Source: Aquabacterium commune
Lineage (GTDB): Bacteria; Pseudomonadota; Gammaproteobacteria; Burkholderiales; Burkholderiaceae_C
Assembly (NCBI RefSeq): GCF_004362855.1
Contig: NZ_SNXW01000004.1
Location: 1-64,000, forward strand
Direction: 5' to 3'
DNA length: 64,000 nucleotides
In this document: positions 25,056 to 35,436 of the stretch, one piece after another
Layout: every line of letters starts with the position of its first letter
Numbering within the stretch: position 1 is the stretch's first letter
Position numbers and translations under genes: made by a program
The notes under the pieces: generated by a model
Database searches by the model: none
What the model was told of the DNA's origin: nothing
Seen by the model: only the letters and a program-made list of their open reading frames with translations

Positions 25056-26603
25056 ATGCCATTCGCGCAATCCTTGTCTTTGCGTGCCCGCCTGGGCGTG
25101 CTGGGCACCCTGGTGGTGCTGGCCCTGGTGGTCGTGGGGGCGGTCAGCGCCTACAGCCTGCGCCACCTCGCCCAGCAGTTCACCGATTTCCGCGACAAGG
25201 AATTCGCCCAGCAAGGCCAGCTCGTGCAGTTGCGCCAGCACCTGGGCAACATCCGCCGCTACGAAAAAGACGTGCTGCTCAGCATCGACGAGGTCGATGC
25301 GGCCAAGTCCTACCAGCTCAGGTGGGGCACGGCCATGCAAGGCGCGCGCGAGGTCCTGGGTGGGCTGGGCACCACGCAACACGCCGACGAAGCGGTGCGC
25401 ATCCTCGCGCTGCTCAAGGACTACGAAGCGCGCGGGGGCGACATCCTCCAGCGCAGCATCAATGGGCAGATCGTCACTGCGACCGAGGCCAACCAGCTGA
25501 TGGCACCGGCCAAAGAGGTGATGCGCCAGGCCGACCCGCTGGTCGAGGTCCTGGCCAAGGATTTGCAAGACGATGCCACCACGCGGGCGCAACAGGTGGG
25601 CGACATGGCCGCCACCTTGCTGTGGGTGATCCTGGGCGTGGCGGGGGCGACTTTGCTGATGTTCGTGCCGGCCACCTGGTGGACGGCGCTGTCCATCACC
25701 CGGCCGATCGGGCATGCCGTGGCGCTGGCCGATGGCATCGCGGCGGGTGACCTGTCGCAGCGCATCGAGGTCCAGGGCTCAGACGAGGTCGCCGCCCTGA
25801 TGCGCTCGCTGGCCAGCATGCAGGCCAATTTGCGCGACGTCGTGACCCGCGTGAAATCGGCGGGCGATGCCATCCTGGCGGCCAGCAGCGAGGTGGCCCA
25901 CGGCAGCCTCGACCTCTCCAACCGCACCGAGCGGGCCGCGGCCGAGCTGCAGCGCACCGCCTCGGGCATGCAGGAGCTGGCCACCATCGTGCAGGCCTCG
26001 CGCACCGAGTCCCAGGAAGTGTCGCGCCTGGGCTCGCAGACGCTGAGCTCGGCCCGCCAGGGCGACCAGATCGTCCACCAGGTGGTCACCCACATGGGCG
26101 AGATCGAGGGCGGTTCGCGCCAGATCGCGCAGGCCGTGGGCCTGATCGACCAGGTGGCCTTCCAGACCAACCTGCTGGCGCTCAATGCCGCGGTCGAGGC
26201 CGCGCGGGCCGGCGAGCAGGGCAAGGGCTTTGCCGTCGTGGCCGCCGAAGTGCGCCAACTGGCGCAGACTTCGGCCGAAGCGGCCCGCGAGATCTCCCAG
26301 GTCATCCGCACCTCCACCCAGCAGGTCGCGCAGGGCAGCACGCTGGTGCAGGCCGCGCGCGCCGAGATGCAGGACGTGCTCAGCTCGGTCGATCAGGTGG
26401 CCGACAAGATGTCGGGCATGAGCGAGCGCATCGGCGTGCAGTCCGAGGAGATTTCGCGCATCGCCGAGGCCATCCAGGAGCTGGACGCCTGGACCCAGGA
26501 GAACGCCGCCCTGGTCGAAGAGTCCTCGGCGGCCGCGGCCTCGCTGCGCCAGCAGGCCCAGGCGCTCACGGCGGTGATCGAACGCTTCCGTTTGACGGCT
26601 TGA
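25056..26603 (+). CDS. Methyl-accepting chemotaxis protein
   Basis: A protein of 515 residues from ATG 25056. Topology: TM1 about 12-34 ([21 protein letters not shown]), a periplasmic four-helix-bundle sensor to about 190, TM2 ([23 protein letters not shown]), HAMP ([24 protein letters not shown]), then the cytoplasmic signalling hairpin with the conserved tip [20 protein letters not shown] and [22 protein letters not shown]. It signals to CheA/CheW and, through them, the flagellar motor encoded further right. There is no C-terminal NWETF pentapeptide for CheR/CheB. The ligand is unknown. Confidence 0.92.
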   Translation: MPFAQSLSLRARLGVLGTLVVLALVVVGAVSAYSLRHLAQQFTDFRDKEFAQQGQLVQLRQHLGNIRRYEKDVLLSIDEVDAAKSYQLRWGTAMQGAREVLGGLGTTQHADEAVRILALLKDYEARGGDILQRSINGQIVTATEANQLMAPAKEVMRQADPLVEVLAKDLQDDATTRAQQVGDMAATLLWVILGVAGATLLMFVPATWWTALSITRPIGHAVALADGIAAGDLSQRIEVQGSDEVAALMRSLASMQANLRDVVTRVKSAGDAILAASSEVAHGSLDLSNRTERAAAELQRTASGMQELATIVQASRTESQEVSRLGSQTLSSARQGDQIVHQVVTHMGEIEGGSRQIAQAVGLIDQVAFQTNLLALNAAVEAARAGEQGKGFAVVAAEVRQLAQTSAEAAREISQVIRTSTQQVAQGSTLVQAARAEMQDVLSSVDQVADKMSGMSERIGVQSEEISRIAEAIQELDAWTQENAALVEESSAAAASLRQQAQALTAVIERFRLTA

Positions 26604-26619
26604 AGGCCGGCCCACCACC

Positions 26620-27450
26620 TCACCAGCTCGCCGGGTGCAGCCGGTAAAAACGGCTGAGCTCCCGGTACAGCGCGGGGTGCTCGACCGACAGCGCCCGTGG
26701 CCGCTCGAAAAACACCTCGGTGACGACGGCGAAGAATTCCGCCGGGTCGGTGGCGCCATAGGGGTCGAGGAAGGGCGCGGGGCCACCCGCGTCCATGGCG
26801 TCGGTGGCATCACAGAGGTCGTCGTAAGCCGACTGCATCACCTCCGACCACGCCGCGTAGCGCTCGGCCTGGCCCAGGTCGGGCGCGCCGTTCGTCAGGC
26901 CGGTTTGCGAGTCCAGCTGGTGCGCGAATTCGTGGATGACGACGTTCCAGCCATCGTGCGGATCGGCCGCGCCACGCAAGGTGTCGTCCCAGGCGAGGAT
27001 GACCTGGCCTTGGCTCCACGATTCACCCGAGCGCAGGTCGCGCCGCGACTGCACCACGCCCGCGCCGTCCACCTGCTCGTGTGCGACGAGGAAGGCGCTG
27101 GGGTAAACGAGGATTTGCCGCAGCGCGGGGTAGTAATCGCCCGGGCGGTTCAGCAGCAGCAGGCAGGCTTGCGCGGCGATGGTGACGCGCACCTCGTCGG
27201 TGATGGCCTGGCCCTTGCAACCGATGAAGGCCTTTTCGGCCAGGAAGACCTGGATGTGTTTCTTGAGCTGCAGCTGCAGGTCGGCCGGCAGCAGGGCGAC
27301 GCCGGGCACGCGCCGGCGCAGGATGCGCCGCCACTCGGGCGGGAAGGCATCGGCCTGGGCCTTCCCGCGCCGCCAGGCCACCCAGCGCGGCTGGCCGATG
27401 AACCAGGCCACCAGCAGCAGGGCGAGGAGGGTGACGATGAGGATGGGCAA
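26620..27450 (-). CDS. mtfA: MtfA-like zinc peptidase (M90)
   Basis: A protein of 276 residues. The motif VIHEFAHQLDSQTG contains HEFAH, the zinc-binding HExxH of the M90 family, with later ligands expected in DPAEFFAVVTEVFFE. A hydrophobic stretch at 3-18 may be a membrane anchor. In E. coli MtfA binds the Mlc repressor and so affects glucose uptake; whether that holds here is not shown. It is divergent from the GGDEF-EAL gene and convergent with the chemoreceptor gene (16-base gap). Confidence 0.88.
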   Translation of the reverse strand: MPILIVTLLALLLVAWFIGQPRWVAWRRGKAQADAFPPEWRRILRRRVPGVALLPADLQLQLKKHIQVFLAEKAFIGCKGQAITDEVRVTIAAQACLLLLNRPGDYYPALRQILVYPSAFLVAHEQVDGAGVVQSRRDLRSGESWSQGQVILAWDDTLRGAADPHDGWNVVIHEFAHQLDSQTGLTNGAPDLGQAERYAAWSEVMQSAYDDLCDATDAMDAGGPAPFLDPYGATDPAEFFAVVTEVFFERPRALSVEHPALYRELSRFYRLHPASW

Positions 27451-27677
27451 GGTGACGCGGCCTGTTCGGCCAGTGCAGTGCGACTTGGGCGCAATTGTGG
27501 GCCGGGGCGGTGGATTTCAAGGCCGCGCCAAGGGGCAGGGGCGCTGCCACCTGCTGGTGCGGGCAAGCACCCGGGCCAAGACGCGCCAATTCGGCGCATT
27601 CTGTCGGCGGCCCGCCCCTAAAATTCGCCGGATGTTCCTTCACCGTTGAATGCATCACGCATTCCGAGGCCGATCTC

Positions 27678-29891
27678 ATGTCCGTTGTCCAGCCCGTCCC
27701 CGAGGACGATGAAGCCCAGCGCCTGCGCGCGCTGCAAAGCTATGCCGTGCTGGACACCGGTGCCGAACAAGCCTACGACGACCTCACCGCCCTGGCCGCG
27801 CAGGTGCTGGGCGTGCCGATCGCGTTGGTCAGCCTGATCGACAGCGACCGCCAGTGGTTCAAGTCCAGGGTCGGGCTGGACGTCTGTGAGACGCCGCGCT
27901 CCCAGGCGTTTTGCGACCATGCCATCCGCGGCCACGGCGTCATGGTCGTGCCCGACGCGACGCTGGACCCGCGCTTTGCCGACAACCCCCTCGTCACCGG
28001 CGACCCGCGCATCCGCTTCTACGCCGGCGCACCTTTGCTCAACCCCGACGGCGAGGCCTTGGGCACGCTGTGCATCATCGACCGCCAGCCCCGTGAGTTC
28101 GGTGAACACCAGCGCGCCACCCTGGCCATGCTGTCGCGCCAGGTCATGGCCCAGCTGGAGCTGCGCAAGCGCCATGCCGCCTTGTCGGTGGCGCTCGACA
28201 GCCTGCAGCGCCACACCCAGCTGCTCGACAACCTCTCGCGCCACGTGCCGGGCGTCATCTACCAGTACCGGCTCTTCCCCGACGGGCGCTCCTGCTTCCC
28301 CTACGCCAGCCAGGGGCTGTGGGACATCTACGAGGTTCGGCTCGACGAGGTTGCCACCGATGCGGGCCTGGTGTACCAACGGCTGCACCCGCAGGACCGC
28401 GAGGGCGTGGCGCTGTCCATCCAGGCCTCGGCCTTGACGCTGCAGCCCTGGCGGCACGAGTACCGCGTCGTCTTGCCGCAGCAGGGCGAGCGTTGGCGCC
28501 AGGGCAATGCCCAGCCCGAGCGCCTGGCCGATGGCAGCGTGCTGTGGCACGGCTTCATCACCGACATCACCGAGCGCAAGCGCATCGAGGACGTCACCCA
28601 CCGCCTGGCCTATTTCGATGCGCTCACCGGCCTGCCCAACCGCCGCCTGCTGATCGACCGGCTGGAGCACGCCCTGGGCAGCCAGCAGCGCTCAGGCCAG
28701 AAGGGCGCGCTGTTTTTCATCGACCTGGACAACTTCAAGCACATCAACGACGCCCGCGGCCACTCGGTCGGTGACGCGCTGCTGCAGCAGGTGGCCCTGC
28801 GCCTGGGCGGCCTGCTGCGCCACGACGACACGGTGGCCCGGCTGGGCGGCGACGAGTTCGTCGTGCAGATCGGCAACCTGGGCACCGACACCGAAGGCGC
28901 TGCCCGCCAGGCCCTTGCCGTGGCCGAGAAGGTGCGCGAGGTGCTGGAGAGCCGCTACGACATCGACGGCTTCTCCTACAACAGCTCGGGCAGCATCGGC
29001 ATCACCCTGTTCCCGCGCGGCCACGAGGGCGTGGACGACCTGCTGCGCGAGGCCGACACGGCCATGTACCGCGCCAAGGCGGGCGGGCGCAACCGCATCG
29101 AGTTTTTCGAGGCGGGCATGCAGACCGAGGTCGAGGAGCGCCTGGCCATCGAGCACGACATGCAGGACGGCATCGAGCGCGGCCAGTTCGACCTGCACAT
29201 CCAGCCCCAGGTCGATGCCAGTGGCGCGGTCGTGGGTGGCGAGCTGCTGATGCGCTGGACCCACCCGGTGCGCGGCGCCGTGCCGCCCAACCAGTTCATC
29301 CCGCTGGCCGAGGAGTCCGCGCTGATCCTGCGCCTGGGCGACCTCGTGCTGCAGCGCGCCTGCGAGGCCCTGGCCCAGTTGCAGCGCCAGGGCTTGCGCC
29401 TGGACCTGTCGGTCAACGTCAGCCCGCGCCAGTTCCGCCGCGCCGATTTCGTGGACCGCGTGCGCGAGGCCCTGACGCGCGCCGGTGCGCGGGCCGAGGG
29501 CCTGATCCTGGAGGTCACCGAAGGGCTGTTGATCGACAACTGGGCCGACACCGTCTCGCGCATGGACGAGCTGGTGGCCCTGGGCCTGCGCTTTTCTATT
29601 GACGATTTTGGCACGGGCTATTCCAGCCTGGCTTATCTGAAGAAGCTGCCGCTCTATGAGCTGAAGATCGACCGCACCTTCGTGCGTGACACGCCCGACG
29701 ACCCCAACGACACGGCCATCGTCGAGGCGATTTTGTCGGTGTCCAAGCACCTGGGTCTGCGCGTGGTGGCCGAGGGTGTGGAGACGGCCGAGCAGGCCGA
29801 CTTCCTGCGCAGCCGCGGCTGCGACTGCCTGCAGGGCTATTTCTATGGGCGCCCCGAACCGCTGGCGGCCTGGCTGGCGCGCCAGGGCTGA
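27678..29891 (+). CDS. GAF-PAS-GGDEF-EAL cyclic-di-GMP protein
   Basis: A protein of 737 residues from ATG 27678. Order: GAF about 20-160 (QSYAVLDTGAEQAYDDLTAL to LGTLCIIDRQPREF), PAS about 185-300 ending GFITDITERK, GGDEF about 315-470 and EAL about 480-735. The cyclase active site RLGGDEFV is intact and the RxxD inhibitory site is present five residues before it (RHDD). In the EAL domain the signature reads ELL instead of EAL (VGGELLMRW), with the Glu kept; DDFGTGYSSL and KIDRTFV are present. Both activities are therefore possible. It probably tunes motility or attachment in response to a small-molecule or redox signal. Confidence 0.9.
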   Translation: MSVVQPVPEDDEAQRLRALQSYAVLDTGAEQAYDDLTALAAQVLGVPIALVSLIDSDRQWFKSRVGLDVCETPRSQAFCDHAIRGHGVMVVPDATLDPRFADNPLVTGDPRIRFYAGAPLLNPDGEALGTLCIIDRQPREFGEHQRATLAMLSRQVMAQLELRKRHAALSVALDSLQRHTQLLDNLSRHVPGVIYQYRLFPDGRSCFPYASQGLWDIYEVRLDEVATDAGLVYQRLHPQDREGVALSIQASALTLQPWRHEYRVVLPQQGERWRQGNAQPERLADGSVLWHGFITDITERKRIEDVTHRLAYFDALTGLPNRRLLIDRLEHALGSQQRSGQKGALFFIDLDNFKHINDARGHSVGDALLQQVALRLGGLLRHDDTVARLGGDEFVVQIGNLGTDTEGAARQALAVAEKVREVLESRYDIDGFSYNSSGSIGITLFPRGHEGVDDLLREADTAMYRAKAGGRNRIEFFEAGMQTEVEERLAIEHDMQDGIERGQFDLHIQPQVDASGAVVGGELLMRWTHPVRGAVPPNQFIPLAEESALILRLGDLVLQRACEALAQLQRQGLRLDLSVNVSPRQFRRADFVDRVREALTRAGARAEGLILEVTEGLLIDNWADTVSRMDELVALGLRFSIDDFGTGYSSLAYLKKLPLYELKIDRTFVRDTPDDPNDTAIVEAILSVSKHLGLRVVAEGVETAEQADFLRSRGCDCLQGYFYGRPEPLAAWLARQG

Positions 29892-29893
29892 GC

Positions 29894-30586
29894 TCAGCGC
29901 TGCACCATCTTCTGTGCCTGGCGGATGAAGGCCTCGGTGTCTTCGCGCTTGTCGGCGTTGTCCACGAGGCTGTCCACCTTCATGGGCACTTCCACGCCCT
30001 TGCGGCAGGCCGGGCGCGCCTTCATGGCGTCCAGCCAGCGCTGCAGGTGCGTCAGCCCCTCCACCGACACGCCCGACCAGCGGTGCGTGCGCACCCAGCA
30101 CCAGTGGGCGATGTCGGCGATGGAGTAGTCGCCGGCCAGCCATTCTTCCTTGGCCAGTTGCCCGTCCAGCACCTCGAAGAGCCGGCGCGACTCGTTCTGG
30201 TAGCGGTCGATGGCGGGCTGGATCTTCTCGGGGAAGTAGCGGTAGAACACATTGGCCTGGCCCATCATCGGGCCCACGCCACCCATCTGGAACATCAGCC
30301 ACTGGATGACGCGCGAGCGGCCCTTGGCATCAGAAGGCATCAGCCGGCCGGTTTTCTCGGCGAGGTAGATGAGGATGGCGCCGGACTCGAACACGGCGAA
30401 GTCATCGGCCTCGCGGTCCACGATGGTCGGGATGCGGCCATTCGGGTTGAGCGCCAGGTACCACGGCTGCTTCTGCTCGTTTTGGCCCAGGTCGATGGGG
30501 TGCACCGTGTAGGGCAGGCCCAGCTCTTCGAGGGCGACGGAGGCCTTCCAGCCATTGGGCGTGGCGGCGGTGTAGAGGTCGATCAT
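29894..30586 (-). CDS. Glutathione transferase, Nu/Ure2-like
   Basis: A protein of 230 residues from ATG 30586, where homology begins ([26 protein letters not shown]); an upstream in-frame ATG would add 17 unlikely residues. The thioredoxin-fold N-domain (T-P-N-G start, [24 protein letters not shown]) and helical C-domain are those of the YfcG/YghU (Nu-class) group, which uses a T-P-N motif and has disulfide reductase activity with glutathione. The next GST gene starts upstream in the same direction, with 40 bases between them. Confidence 0.88.
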   Translation of the reverse strand: MIDLYTAATPNGWKASVALEELGLPYTVHPIDLGQNEQKQPWYLALNPNGRIPTIVDREADDFAVFESGAILIYLAEKTGRLMPSDAKGRSRVIQWLMFQMGGVGPMMGQANVFYRYFPEKIQPAIDRYQNESRRLFEVLDGQLAKEEWLAGDYSIADIAHWCWVRTHRWSGVSVEGLTHLQRWLDAMKARPACRKGVEVPMKVDSLVDNADKREDTEAFIRQAQKMVQR

Positions 30587-30626
30587 GGGGTGTCCTTGTC
30601 GGCGGGCCGTGGCGATGTGGCTGCCA

Positions 30627-31259
30627 TCATGCGGCAATGCTGGGGCGGCTGGCGAGGGCCTCGCGCCAGCGGCGGATGTTCGGGTGCGTTTCGACGGGCT
30701 TGAGGCGCACCACGCGGGCGAAGTCCACCATGACGACGGCGGTGATGTCGGCGATGCTGAAACGCTCGGTGGCGATGAAGTCGCGCTCGGCCAGGTGGGC
30801 GTCGAGCACGTCGAAGAAGCGTTGGGCGCGCGCCAGGCCGCGTTGCGCCAGTTCGGGGATCTGGTCCACCGCGGCGGGGCCGGTCAGTGCACGGCCCTTC
30901 ATGGCCGGGGCGCTGTTGCGCAAGGCTTCGGCGATGGCCAGCAGGCCTTCGAATTCGGTGCGGCTGTTCCAGCTGGCGATCTCCGCTTTTTCCAGCGGCG
31001 TGCGGCCCATCAGCGCGGGTTCGGGGTGGGCGGCTTCGGCCCAGGCGGCGATCGCGGCGTTGTCGGGCAGCACGGTGTCATCGTCGAGCTGCAGCGCGGG
31101 CACGGTGCACTGCGGGTTGAGCGCGCGGAAGGCATCGCCCAGGTGCTCACCCGTCATCAGGTTGACCTGCACGTTCTGGCACGCGATGCCTTTTTCCGCC
31201 AGCAGGATGCGGGCGCGGCGTGGGCTGGGGGCCATGGTGAAGTCGTAGAGCGTGGGCAT
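30627..31259 (-). CDS. Glutathione transferase family protein
   Basis: A protein of 210 residues, the usual length. N-domain: [21 protein letters not shown] with a serine near residue 12-15 as likely glutathione-activating residue, [25 protein letters not shown] (cis-Pro and the glutathione-binding D-x-A form of E-S). C-domain ends with the GST helix signature [15 protein letters not shown]. It is transcribed with the adjacent GST. The two are not close copies: the sequences share only the family pattern. Confidence 0.87.
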   Translation of the reverse strand: MPTLYDFTMAPSPRRARILLAEKGIACQNVQVNLMTGEHLGDAFRALNPQCTVPALQLDDDTVLPDNAAIAAWAEAAHPEPALMGRTPLEKAEIASWNSRTEFEGLLAIAEALRNSAPAMKGRALTGPAAVDQIPELAQRGLARAQRFFDVLDAHLAERDFIATERFSIADITAVVMVDFARVVRLKPVETHPNIRRWREALASRPSIAA

Positions 31260-31390
31260 GCGGGGCGTCCTTCAAGGGCAGGGGGTCGGCGCATCTTGCA
31301 CGAAGGCCGCGGTCATCGCCTCCGGGCCTGCCCTGGGGTGAACGCGGCTTGTCATCACCGGGTCAAGCGCGTGGGCCATAAGGCTCACCC

Positions 31391-31960
31391 ATGACGGACG
31401 AAGCACTTTCTCAGGCGCAGCCCCCGCGTGCGCCCATCTGGCGCGTGGCCCTGGTGTTCCTGCTGGCCCTGGCGGCGCTGCAGGGGGGCTGGTCGGCCTT
31501 GCGGGGCTCGGCGGCCGAGCGCGCCGTGATCGACCAGGCCACCGTGGGCACGGCCGTGGCCCTGGTCAACCGACTCACGCCCGAGGTGGCCGCGCAGGCC
31601 AAGGGCTCGCGCATCCAGGCGGCGGGTGGCGGCATCAACGTGCTCAATGGCTGTGAGGGCACCGAGGTGCTGTTCCTGCTGTGGGCGGCGCTGCTGGCGG
31701 CACCGCTGTCGTGGCGCTGGCGCCTGCAGGGCGCCTTGCTGGGGGCGCTGTGGGTGTTTGCGCTCAACCAATTGCGCCTGCTGGCCCTGTTTTACAGCTA
31801 CCGCGATGACCGGCCCCTGTTCAACCTGCTGCACGGCCTGGTGGCACCGGGGCTGCTGGTGGCGGCCACGCTGCTGTTCGTGGCCTGGGTGTACCGCCGG
31901 CACGACGCGTCGCAGCGCCTGGCGATGCCCGGTGGGGCAGGGGGCTTGGATGCGGCCTGA
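31391..31960 (+). CDS. xrtH: Exosortase H-like transpeptidase (IPTL-CTERM sorting)
   Basis: A protein of 189 residues with about five membrane helices. The exosortase catalytic triad is visible: Cys in NVLNGCEGTEVL, Arg in NQLRLLALF and His in FNLLHGLVAP. Exosortases cleave and transfer proteins carrying a C-terminal signal at the inner membrane. The short form and a downstream substrate with a PTLPEWA signal (gene at 32602) point to the XrtH branch, which handles IPTLxxWG-CTERM proteins. The next gene overlaps its stop by 11 bases. Confidence 0.8.
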   Translation: MTDEALSQAQPPRAPIWRVALVFLLALAALQGGWSALRGSAAERAVIDQATVGTAVALVNRLTPEVAAQAKGSRIQAAGGGINVLNGCEGTEVLFLLWAALLAAPLSWRWRLQGALLGALWVFALNQLRLLALFYSYRDDRPLFNLLHGLVAPGLLVAATLLFVAWVYRRHDASQRLAMPGGAGGLDAA

Positions 31961-32591
31961 GCCGACGGCGGCGGCCTCGGTGGTGGTGACCTTCGCCTGG
32001 CGCTTCGCCCTGTGCCTGGGGCTGGTGCTGGCGGCCACGCTGCGCTGGGGGCAGGCGCTGGCCGAGGCCCTGCTGCCGCTCATCGCCGCCGAGATCAACC
32101 TGCTGGACAACACCTACCGCATCGTGTCGCTCGAAGTGGTTCAGCGTGGTGGCGAGGAACTCATCCGCATCGTCGTGACGCTGGCGCGCTGCGTGGTCCT
32201 GCCCGATAGCGCGCACTGCGCGGACCCGCGCGCCCAGGCCCAGGCCACAACCTTGTTGGGTCACCTCACCCTGCCGCCGGCCTTGGCTGTGGCCGCCGTG
32301 CTGGCCTGGCCGCCTGCCTCGTGGCGAGAAGCCTTGTTGCGTTTGCCGCTCTTGCTGGTGGGGTTGCTGCTGCTGCTGGCGCTCGATGTGCCCATGGTGC
32401 TGTGGGCCTCGCTCTGGCAGCTGCACGTTGAGGCCTTCGCGCCGGGCTTGTTCTCGCCCCTGCTGCTCTGGCTGGACTTCGTGCAAAGCGGCGGGCGCAT
32501 GGCCCTGGGCCTGGTCTGCGCCGCGGCGGTGTTGGCGCTGGCCCGCGCCCTGGCCGGGCGTGGCCAGGTGCGCCGTGGCGTGGGCGGCTGA
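31950..32591 (+). CDS. Exosortase-H-associated membrane protein
   Basis: A protein of 213 residues; ATG 31950 lies inside the xrtH end in another frame. It has at least four hydrophobic helices (ALCLGLVLAATL, ALAVAAVLAWP, LLRLPLLLVGLLLLLALDVP, MALGLVCAAAVLALARAL). It has no known catalytic motif. Overlap with xrtH and convergence on the IPTL-tagged protease suggest a helper in that sorting pathway. Family naming is from context and general resemblance to XrtH neighbours. Confidence 0.65.
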   Translation: MRPEPTAAASVVVTFAWRFALCLGLVLAATLRWGQALAEALLPLIAAEINLLDNTYRIVSLEVVQRGGEELIRIVVTLARCVVLPDSAHCADPRAQAQATTLLGHLTLPPALAVAAVLAWPPASWREALLRLPLLLVGLLLLLALDVPMVLWASLWQLHVEAFAPGLFSPLLLWLDFVQSGGRMALGLVCAAAVLALARALAGRGQVRRGVGG

Positions 32592-32601
32592 CACCCGCCG
32601 A

Positions 32602-35436
32602 TCAGCGACCCTGACCTTTGTCTTTGCCTTGGCGTTGCCACCACGCCTGCGCGCCCAGCAACACCGACAAGAGCAGTGCGGCCCATTCCGGCAGGGTGGG
32701 CACATCGCCGTCAGAGGGCTCAGCGGCGGCGCTGACAACGGTGGCGGGCACCGTGCTGGAGTTGCTCGCCAGGTTGTTGGCATCGCCCGCGTAGCTGGCA
32801 CTCAGGCTGTGGTTGCCTGCCGCCAGGGTGCTGATGGTCAGGCTGGCCGTGCCGTTGCTCAGGGTTGCGCTGCCCAGGGGGGTGCTGCCGTCCAGGAAGG
32901 TCACGCTGCCGCCGGGCTGGAAGCCGGCCACCGTGACCGTCAGCGTCACCGCCTGACCGGCCGTGGTCTGGGTGGGTGACACGCTCAGCGCCGTGCTCGT
33001 GCTGCTGGCGTTGACGCCCACCGGGGTGCTGGACGAAGTGCTGGGCGCGTTGCCCGCATCGCCCGAGTAGGCCGCGCTGATGCTGTGCGAGCCCACGGCG
33101 AGCTGGTTGGTGCTGAGCGTGGCCACGCCATTGCCGACCGCCACCGGTGCGCCCAGGTTGGTGGCGCCATCCATGAACTGCACGGTGCCCGTGGGGGCGT
33201 TGCCAGCCACGCTGGCCGTCAGCGTCACGGCCTGGCCCACGGTGGCGAGGGTGGGCGTGGCGCTCAGGCTGGAGGTGCTGACCATCAGCACCGACACGGT
33301 CGAGGCCGGCGAGCTGCTGGGCTGGTGGGTCTTGTCGCCCGAATACACGGCCGCCAGGCTGTGGCTGCCGACGCCCAGGTCGGTGGTGCTCAAGGTGGCC
33401 GTGCCGTTGCTCAGGGCCACGGCCGTGCCGAGGTTGCTGCCATTGTCGGTGAACTGCACGGTGCCTGTGGCGCCCGCACCCGTCACGGTGGCGGTGAGGG
33501 TCAAGCTCTGGCCGACGCTCAGGCTGCTGGCCGAGGCGCTCAAGGCCGTGCTGGTGGCGGGCAGGGTGTCGGTGTAGCTGTTGACGAAGACCGCCCCGTT
33601 GACGCTGCCCAGGCCCGTGACCTGGTTGTAGCGCGGCGCGCTGGTGCTGGCCGAGAAGCCCGTCACGCCGGGCACGCTGTTGTTGCCCGAGGTGATGAGG
33701 TTGTAGTAGGCCTTGCCGGTGCTGGCCTGCAGGTTGGCCAGGCCGTAAAGCGTCGGGTTGATGTTGCCCAGGCGGTAGCCGGTTTTTTGCCCGACCAGTG
33801 CCAGGATGCCGGCCAGGGCGGGCGCCGAGGCCGAGGTGCCGCCCACGACATAGGTGGTGGGCGTGCGGCTGGCGTTGTCGCTGGAAGTGACGAGGTAGCC
33901 CACGCGGCTCGATGCGTTCAGCGACACATCGGGCACGTCGCGCCTGCCATCGGCGGGCACGCCCACCGTGTTCTGCCAGCTGGGTTTGGTGAAGCGCGTG
34001 CTGGCGCCGCCCCCCGACGACCACAGGCCCGAGCCGCCGTTGGTGCCGCTTTCGTTCCACGCTACTTCCGGGATGTAAGAGAGGGCCGAGGCGCCGCCCG
34101 CATCGTTGCTGCCCGACCACCACGTCGAGGGGCTGGCCGTGTCGTTGAACTGGGTGCCGCCCACGCAGGTGCTGTGCTGCGAGGTGCACATGCCGTTGAC
34201 GCCCAGGCCCCGCGTGGCCGTGGTGGCGTTGGCGAGGTCGCAGCCGGCCGCACCGCTGTCGCCCGAAGACACGACCACCGTCTGGCCTTGGGCCGCGGCC
34301 TGCTGCCAGAGGTTGTTGAAGAAATTGACGCTGCTGACGCCCATGAGGGCTTCGCACAGGCCGTAGCTGACGGTGATGACGTCACCGATGTTGTTGTTGA
34401 CCGCGTACTGGGCCGACAGCGTGATGCCGTCGCTCGTGGTGGTGCTGGCCGTGGTGACGAATTTCACCGTGGCTTGGGTGGCGACCGCGCCGGCCCACTC
34501 CACGTCCAGGTTGGATTCGAGTTCGTCGCCCGTCACGAAACCCGGTGCCGTGCCGCCGTTGACGATTTGCGGCGGGTTGCTGGGCAGGGCCATGCTGTTG
34601 CGGAACTGGGTGACATCGCTCAGGGCGATGTTGCTGCGTCCGATGACCGCGATGGTGCGGCCGCTGCCGTTGAGGCCTTGCGCCAGCACCGACTTGAGGT
34701 TGTAGATGGTGTGGAAGTCGCCGGCGGCGAGGTAGTGCGCATTGCCGTAGGTGGCCAGCGGCGTGGCCAGGTGCTGCGGCTCGCTGCGGAAGTCGTGCAG
34801 CGAGGCGATGCCCGCGACGACTTCGGCCAGCGCCGCGGGCAGCTGCACCGGGTCGGCGTGGGCGATGTGGCGTTGGCGATCGCCGCGCTCGTAGTAGCGC
34901 AGCTTGACGCCGAAAGCCTCCCGCACCTGCCGGGCGTTGCCGCTGAACACGATGCTGCGCCGACCAGCGCTGACCTCGTCAACGCGGAAGCCCTGCTGGG
35001 TCAGCCACGCGGTGATGGCGTCGATGTCGGCCTGGGCCACGCCGAAACGCTCAGCGAAGGCCTGCGGGCTCAGCCACTGACGGTGATCGGGCGAGTTCGG
35101 ATCCTGCTGGGCCTGCTGCAGGGCCGCGAGGGCCTGTTCCTGTGCCGCGCTGGCCTGCAGCACCAGCACCATCTGTTCCAGGCGCAGGGTGTCGTCCACC
35201 GCACCACGGTCGTCCTGGGCGCGGGCGCGCGGGTGGGCGCTGCCCGGCACGGTGATGCGTTCGTCGTTGCGCACCTCGCGCAGCACGCGCGGCATGGCCA
35301 GCATGCTGTTTTCGGCGGCGCGTGCCAGCCCGGTGCCACCCACGGCCACGATGAGCAGGCCCCAGCTCAGCCAGGTGAGACCGCGGCGTGCTTGCTGGCG
35401 GGTCAGGGGCGCTTCGGGGTGAGACGTGTGGGGCAT
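32602..35436 (-). CDS. S53 (sedolisin/pseudomonalisin) protease with Ig-like repeats and IPTL-type sorting signal
   Basis: A protein of 944 residues from ATG 35436 (a second in-frame ATG lies at 35478). Residues 20-41 form a signal sequence ending ARAA. A pro-domain follows (about 50-200, LSPQAFAERFGV, AFGVKLRYY). The catalytic domain has Glu and Asp in DELESNLDVEW (near 303), SSGDSGAAGCD, and the serine in GGTSASAPALAG (near 530). After about 600 come three Ig-like repeats of roughly 86 residues (each with GTVQF/GSVTF, NGTATLS, G-H-S-L-YSGD). The C-terminus is VPTLPEWAALLLSVLLGAQAWWQR, an IPTL-CTERM-like signal (PTL-x-x-W, helix, basic end). It is an acid serine-carboxyl protease sorted to the surface, probably by the adjacent exosortase H. 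Confidence 0.88.
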   Translation of the reverse strand: MPHTSHPEAPLTRQQARRGLTWLSWGLLIVAVGGTGLARAAENSMLAMPRVLREVRNDERITVPGSAHPRARAQDDRGAVDDTLRLEQMVLVLQASAAQEQALAALQQAQQDPNSPDHRQWLSPQAFAERFGVAQADIDAITAWLTQQGFRVDEVSAGRRSIVFSGNARQVREAFGVKLRYYERGDRQRHIAHADPVQLPAALAEVVAGIASLHDFRSEPQHLATPLATYGNAHYLAAGDFHTIYNLKSVLAQGLNGSGRTIAVIGRSNIALSDVTQFRNSMALPSNPPQIVNGGTAPGFVTGDELESNLDVEWAGAVATQATVKFVTTASTTTSDGITLSAQYAVNNNIGDVITVSYGLCEALMGVSSVNFFNNLWQQAAAQGQTVVVSSGDSGAAGCDLANATTATRGLGVNGMCTSQHSTCVGGTQFNDTASPSTWWSGSNDAGGASALSYIPEVAWNESGTNGGSGLWSSGGGASTRFTKPSWQNTVGVPADGRRDVPDVSLNASSRVGYLVTSSDNASRTPTTYVVGGTSASAPALAGILALVGQKTGYRLGNINPTLYGLANLQASTGKAYYNLITSGNNSVPGVTGFSASTSAPRYNQVTGLGSVNGAVFVNSYTDTLPATSTALSASASSLSVGQSLTLTATVTGAGATGTVQFTDNGSNLGTAVALSNGTATLSTTDLGVGSHSLAAVYSGDKTHQPSSSPASTVSVLMVSTSSLSATPTLATVGQAVTLTASVAGNAPTGTVQFMDGATNLGAPVAVGNGVATLSTNQLAVGSHSISAAYSGDAGNAPSTSSSTPVGVNASSTSTALSVSPTQTTAGQAVTLTVTVAGFQPGGSVTFLDGSTPLGSATLSNGTASLTISTLAAGNHSLSASYAGDANNLASNSSTVPATVVSAAAEPSDGDVPTLPEWAALLLSVLLGAQAWWQRQGKDKGQGR

